Assembly (NCBI RefSeq): GCF_004684775.1
Contig: NZ_SRIC01000059.1
Coordinates: 1-33,929 of the forward strand
Source: Streptomyces sp. MZ04
Lineage (GTDB): Bacteria; Actinomycetota; Actinomycetes; Streptomycetales; Streptomycetaceae
Direction of reading: 5' to 3'
Length of the DNA: 33,929 nucleotides
Of this stretch, positions 30,865 to 33,929 are shown piece by piece. The stretch's first letter is position 1. Each line of letters starts with the position of its first letter. Made by a program: the position numbers and the translations under genes. The notes beneath the pieces are model-generated. The model saw only the letters and a list, made by a program, of their open reading frames with translations, was not told the DNA's origin and searched no databases.

Positions 30865-31872
30865 ATGCTCGAAGACCAGACGACCGCAGCGTCCGCAGCC
30901 CCCTGGCCGGCCGCGTATCCCACGGGATACGCGGTCGTCGACGTGGAGACCACAGGGCTGGCCCGCGACGACCGCATAGTGTCGGCTGCCGTCTACCGAG
31001 TGGACGCCCAGGGCGAGGTGGAGGACCACTGGTACACGCTGGTCAACCCGCAGCGCGATCCGGGACCCGTCTGGATCCACGGACTCACGAGCGCGATGCT
31101 GGCCGACGCGCCGCTCTTCAAGGACATCGCCGACGAGTTCGCCGCGCGCCTCGCGGACCGCGTCCTGGTCGCGCACAACGCCGTCTTCGACTGGTCGATG
31201 ATCGCCAGGGAGTACGCGCGTGCGGAGCGCACCGCCCCGGTGCGCCAGCGCCTGTGCACCATCGCCCTCTCCAAGGAGCTGCGGCTCCCGCTGCCCAACC
31301 ACAAGCTGGAGTCGCTCGCCGCGCACTTCGGGGTCGAGCAGCGCAACGCGCACAACGCGCTCGACGACGCGCGCGTGCTCGCCGAGGCCTTCCGGCCGAG
31401 CCTGCGGGCGGCGGCGAGCGGAGGGGTGCGCCTGCCGCTTCTTGAGTGCCGTCCGCTCACCGAGTGGTCCGACGGTGCGGCGCGGATCGTCCGCCAGTCG
31501 ACGGGCCCGTCTGCGGGACAGTCCTCGTACTCCTCGTACGGCCAGGGCAGTTGGCGCCCTTCGCGCAAGCGGCCCGCCTGCCCCTACCCCAACCCGGGGC
31601 GTTACGAGCCGGGCAAGCTGCTCCAGCAGGGCATGCGCGTCGCGTTCTCCGGGGACACCTCGATCGAGCGGGAGCTGCTCGAGGACCGCGCGGTCGAGGC
31701 CGGCCTTCACATCGCGACGAGCGTGTCTCGGCTGACCAGCCTGCTCGTCACGAACGACCCGGATTCGGGTACGTCCAAGACCACGAAGGCACGGGCGTTC
31801 GGCACCCCGGTCATCGACGAGGCGGCCTTCGGCCAGCTCCTCCAGGACGTCGCTCCGGCGGCCGAGGGCTGA
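30865..31872 (+). CDS. DEDDh 3'-5' exonuclease (DNA pol III epsilon-like) with BRCT domain
   Basis: The protein has 335 residues. The exonuclease domain (about 20-180) has D26-x-E28 (VVDVETTG), D109 (HNAVFDW) and H163-x4-D168 (NAHNALDDAR), a complete DEDDh set. A proline/serine-rich linker follows, then a C-terminal BRCT domain (about 255-330: GMRVAFSGDTSIERELLEDRAVEAGLHI). It resembles actinobacterial epsilon-like proofreading or repair nucleases that are not part of the replicase core; the BRCT points to a DNA repair complex. It is 31 nt from tetR but has its own likely promoter. Confidence 0.9.
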   Translation: MLEDQTTAASAAPWPAAYPTGYAVVDVETTGLARDDRIVSAAVYRVDAQGEVEDHWYTLVNPQRDPGPVWIHGLTSAMLADAPLFKDIADEFAARLADRVLVAHNAVFDWSMIAREYARAERTAPVRQRLCTIALSKELRLPLPNHKLESLAAHFGVEQRNAHNALDDARVLAEAFRPSLRAAASGGVRLPLLECRPLTEWSDGAARIVRQSTGPSAGQSSYSSYGQGSWRPSRKRPACPYPNPGRYEPGKLLQQGMRVAFSGDTSIERELLEDRAVEAGLHIATSVSRLTSLLVTNDPDSGTSKTTKARAFGTPVIDEAAFGQLLQDVAPAAEG

Positions 31873-31962
31873 GCCGCCGGGCGGGTGTCAGACGGGTGAT
31901 TGTCGGGCCGCGCCCCGCCTGCCCACTCGCATGCGGGCGCCGCGCGTCCCACCCTGTGGCGC

Positions 31963-32196
31963 ATGGCACGTTGCGAGGTCTGCGGAAACGACTACGGCAT
32001 GTCCTTCGAGGTGCACGCGCAAGGCGCGGTGCACGTCTTCGACTGCTTCTCCTGCGCCATTCACCGCATGGCGCCCATCTGTGAGCACTGCCGGTGCCGG
32101 ATCATCGGCCAGGGCGTGGAGGCCGACGGGCAGTGGTACTGCGGTGCGCACTGTTCGCGCGCGGAGGGGCAGGTGGGCATCGTCGACAGGGTGTGA
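31963..32196 (+). CDS. Small zinc-finger protein with two Cys/His sites
   Basis: The protein has 77 residues, of which eight are Cys in paired knuckles: C4-x2-C7, C28-x2-C31, C40-x2-C43 (plus C45), and C60-x3-C64, with His at 24, 34, 42 and 63. The spacing suggests two LIM- or DksA-like zinc fingers in series. No catalytic motif is visible. An in-frame ATG at 31900 would add a poorly conserved-looking arginine-rich leader; the ATG at 31963 puts the first knuckle at the N-terminus and is preferred, although no good ribosome site precedes it. Function is unknown. Confidence 0.72.
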   Translation: MARCEVCGNDYGMSFEVHAQGAVHVFDCFSCAIHRMAPICEHCRCRIIGQGVEADGQWYCGAHCSRAEGQVGIVDRV

Positions 32197-32256
32197 CCCG
32201 AGCCTTCCGAGCACCCCACCCCCGTACACCCCACGACCGAGTTGTACCGTCGTGGG

Positions 32257-33045
32257 GTGTACCGCTTCCTGTTGTCCCGGCAGTGGGTGATCCTCACCCT
32301 CATCGCCCTCGTTCTCATCCCCACGATGATCGAGCTGGGCTTCTGGCAGCTGCACCGCCACGAGCACCGCGTCGCGCAGAACGCGCTGATCTCCAAGGCG
32401 CTGGACGCCAAGCCCGTCCCGGCCGAGCGGCTCACGTCCCCCGGTCACGCCGTCTCGCACGACGAGCGCTACCGCCGGGTGAGCGCGAAGGGCACGTACG
32501 ACACGGAGCACGAGGTCGTCGTGCGGCGCCGCACCAACTCCGACGAGGAGATCGGCTTCCACGTCCTGACTCCGTTCGTCCTCGACGACGGCAAGGTGCT
32601 CCTCGTCAACCGGGGCTGGATCCCGGCGAACGGGCCGCAGACCGTGTTCCCGAAGGTTCCCCCGGCGCCCAAGGGCGAGCTGACCGTCACCGGCCGGCTG
32701 ATGGCCGACGAGACGTCCGCGAAGAGCGGCATCAAGGACCTCCAGGGTCTTCCGGACCGTCAGATCATGCTGATCAGCAGCGGGCAGCAGGCGCACAGCC
32801 TGGGCAAGCAGGTCCTCGGCGGCTACATCGAACTGACCTCGCCGGAGCCCGCGTCCGGATCCCCCCAGGTGATCGGCGAGCCCGAGCACGGCGACATCGG
32901 CCCGCACATGGCGTACGCGGTCCAGTGGTGGCTGTTCTGCGCGGGTGTTCCCATCGGCTGGGTGATCCTGGTCCGCCGGGAGGTGCGGGACCGCACGGCG
33001 GCCGCGGCGGAGTCCGCCGCGGAGGCGACGCCCGCTGCGGTGTGA
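32257..33045 (+). CDS. SURF1-family membrane protein
   Basis: The protein has 262 residues. One N-terminal helix (FLLSRQWVILTLIALVLIPTMIELGFW) ends in the family GFWQLHRHEHR motif, and a second helix near the C-terminus (AYAVQWWLFCAGVPIGWVIL) is followed by a charged tail. The domain between is extracytoplasmic. SURF1 proteins help assemble heme a3 into cytochrome c oxidase. A GTG at 32257 gives the usual short MYRFLL start; the TTG at 32242 is less likely. There is no clear ribosome site. No cox gene lies in this window. Confidence 0.9.
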   Translation: MYRFLLSRQWVILTLIALVLIPTMIELGFWQLHRHEHRVAQNALISKALDAKPVPAERLTSPGHAVSHDERYRRVSAKGTYDTEHEVVVRRRTNSDEEIGFHVLTPFVLDDGKVLLVNRGWIPANGPQTVFPKVPPAPKGELTVTGRLMADETSAKSGIKDLQGLPDRQIMLISSGQQAHSLGKQVLGGYIELTSPEPASGSPQVIGEPEHGDIGPHMAYAVQWWLFCAGVPIGWVILVRREVRDRTAAAAESAAEATPAAV

Positions 33046-33087
33046 CGGGCCTCGCGTTCCCCGGCCGTGACGCGGCAGGATAGGGCC

Positions 33088-33843
33088 ATGGATCTTGGAC
33101 TGAAGGACCGCGTCTACGTCATCACCGGCGCCACCCGGGGCCTCGGCAACGCCGCCGCTCGTGAGCTGATCGCGGACGGCGCGAAGGTACTCATCACCGG
33201 GCGGGACGAGAAGACCGTCGCCGAAGCGGCGAGCGCGCTGGGCCCCGACGCGTCCGGCATCGCCGCGGACAACGGCGATCCTGCCGTCGCCGGGCGGCTT
33301 ATCGATGCCGCGCGGGAGCGGTTCGGGCGGTTCGACGGTGTGCTGATCAGTGTCGGGGGGCCTGCGCCGGGGTTCGCCGCCGACAACACGGACGAGCAGT
33401 GGGAGTCGGCGTTCGAGTCGGTCTTCCTCGGGGCGGTGCGGCTTGCGCGGGCCGCCGCGGCCGAGCTCGGTGAGGGGGGTGTCATCGGCTTCGTCCTCTC
33501 CGCGTCCGTGCACGAGCCGATTCCGGGTCTGACGATCTCCAACGGGCTGCGGCCGGGCCTCGCCGGCTTCGCCAAGTCGCTGGCCGACGAGCTCGGGCCG
33601 CGGGGCATTCGCGTCGTCGGACTCCTCCCGGCGCGTATCGACACGGATCGGGTGCGGGAGCTCGACGGGCTCTCGGCGGATCCTGAGGCGACGCGGGCGG
33701 CGAACGAGTCCCGTATCCCGCTGCGCCGCTACGGCACCCCGGAGGAATTCGGCCACACGGCCGCGTTCCTTCTCTCTCCTGCGGCGTCCTATCTGACGGG
33801 GGTCATGTTGCCGGTGGATGGTGGGGCTCGGCGGGGGTTTTAG
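33088..33843 (+). CDS. SDR-fold protein lacking the canonical Tyr-Lys pair
   Basis: The protein has 251 residues and a complete cofactor motif TGATRGLG near the N-terminus, with VGG in place of NAG. Where Y-x3-K should be, the sequence reads TISNGLRPG: Ser/Asn replaces Tyr and Arg replaces Lys. LLPARIDTDRVREL follows, as in the subfamily whose other members read LSNALR. A Ser (LSASVHE) is kept. Classical SDR catalysis is therefore unlikely; a different mechanism or a binding role is possible. AGGA lies 8 nt before the ATG; an in-frame GTG at 33067 is less likely. Confidence 0.85.
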   Translation: MDLGLKDRVYVITGATRGLGNAAARELIADGAKVLITGRDEKTVAEAASALGPDASGIAADNGDPAVAGRLIDAARERFGRFDGVLISVGGPAPGFAADNTDEQWESAFESVFLGAVRLARAAAAELGEGGVIGFVLSASVHEPIPGLTISNGLRPGLAGFAKSLADELGPRGIRVVGLLPARIDTDRVRELDGLSADPEATRAANESRIPLRRYGTPEEFGHTAAFLLSPAASYLTGVMLPVDGGARRGF

Positions 33844-33929
33844 GCGGTTTCTTTTCCCCAACCCCGCCCCTTCCCGAAACTTTCCGGCTGCGCCGGCCTC
33901 GAGGTGACCGCAGATCACCGGCTCCGCCG

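Noticed and set aside
31888..33918. A 676-codon minus-strand open frame over the right end
   Set aside because: It is antisense to the zinc-finger, SURF1 and SDR genes, each of which has strong family motifs and correct codon bias.
1..33929. CRISPR array, tRNA/rRNA genes, transposase or phage genes
   Set aside because: I looked for regularly spaced repeats with unique spacers, cloverleaf-like sequences, and transposase or integrase motifs, and found none.

Overview
The window is a GC-rich actinobacterial chromosome segment, almost certainly Streptomyces. The evidence is strong G/C bias at third codon positions, frequent GTG and TTG starts, ATGA start/stop overlaps, genes with little or no leader, and family content typical of that genus: an InhA-type FabI next to FabG, TldD/TldE, DUF3099 and DUF485 proteins, and tandem secreted subtilases. 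From memory the order resembles the SCO18xx region of S. coelicolor; I could not check this. No rRNA, tRNA, CRISPR array, prophage or transposase gene is visible.

Layout. 1-142: a 44-bp tandem repeat ahead of serB. 143-2283: phosphoserine phosphatase, a convergent SixA-like phosphatase and a small membrane protein. 2409-4767: a CynX/NimT-type MFS exporter with a 38-residue membrane peptide, divergent from a FadR-type GntR regulator, with a palindromic operator between them. 4811-6796: a small secreted protein and the fabG-fabI fatty acid synthesis operon. 6984-11237: tldD-tldE and tyrS. 11314-13601: a GlsB-like membrane protein, a DUF3099 protein, a small Cys/His protein preceded by a strong terminator, and moaA. 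13676-15826: an acetate-type sodium:solute symporter coupled to a DUF485 protein. 16115-19257: two paralogous secreted subtilisin-like proteases. 19370-22146: a frameshifted small gene, a CaiB-type CoA transferase and a CopD-like membrane protein.

The second half is more accessory. 24923 down to 22171 (minus strand) reads as one operon: an AGMO/sterol-desaturase-type hydroxylase, a YhhN/TMEM86 lysoplasmalogenase coupled by an ATGA overlap, and a zinc alcohol dehydrogenase. Together they could release and process fatty aldehydes from ether lipids. The dehydrogenase is broken by a 32-nt palindromic insertion. A palindrome lies upstream of the operon.

A VIT1-type ion transporter follows. Then comes a TetR-controlled catabolic cluster (30833 down to 25795): tetR reads one way. 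The other way run an acetoacetate decarboxylase-family protein, an SDR and two ACMSD-type amidohydrolases, nearly all joined by overlaps or tiny gaps, with a perfect 15-bp palindrome in the divergent promoter. This cluster and the ether-lipid operon are the best candidates for undescribed systems. The right end carries a DEDDh exonuclease with a BRCT domain, a small zinc-finger protein, a SURF1-family protein and an SDR-fold protein lacking the usual Tyr-Lys pair.
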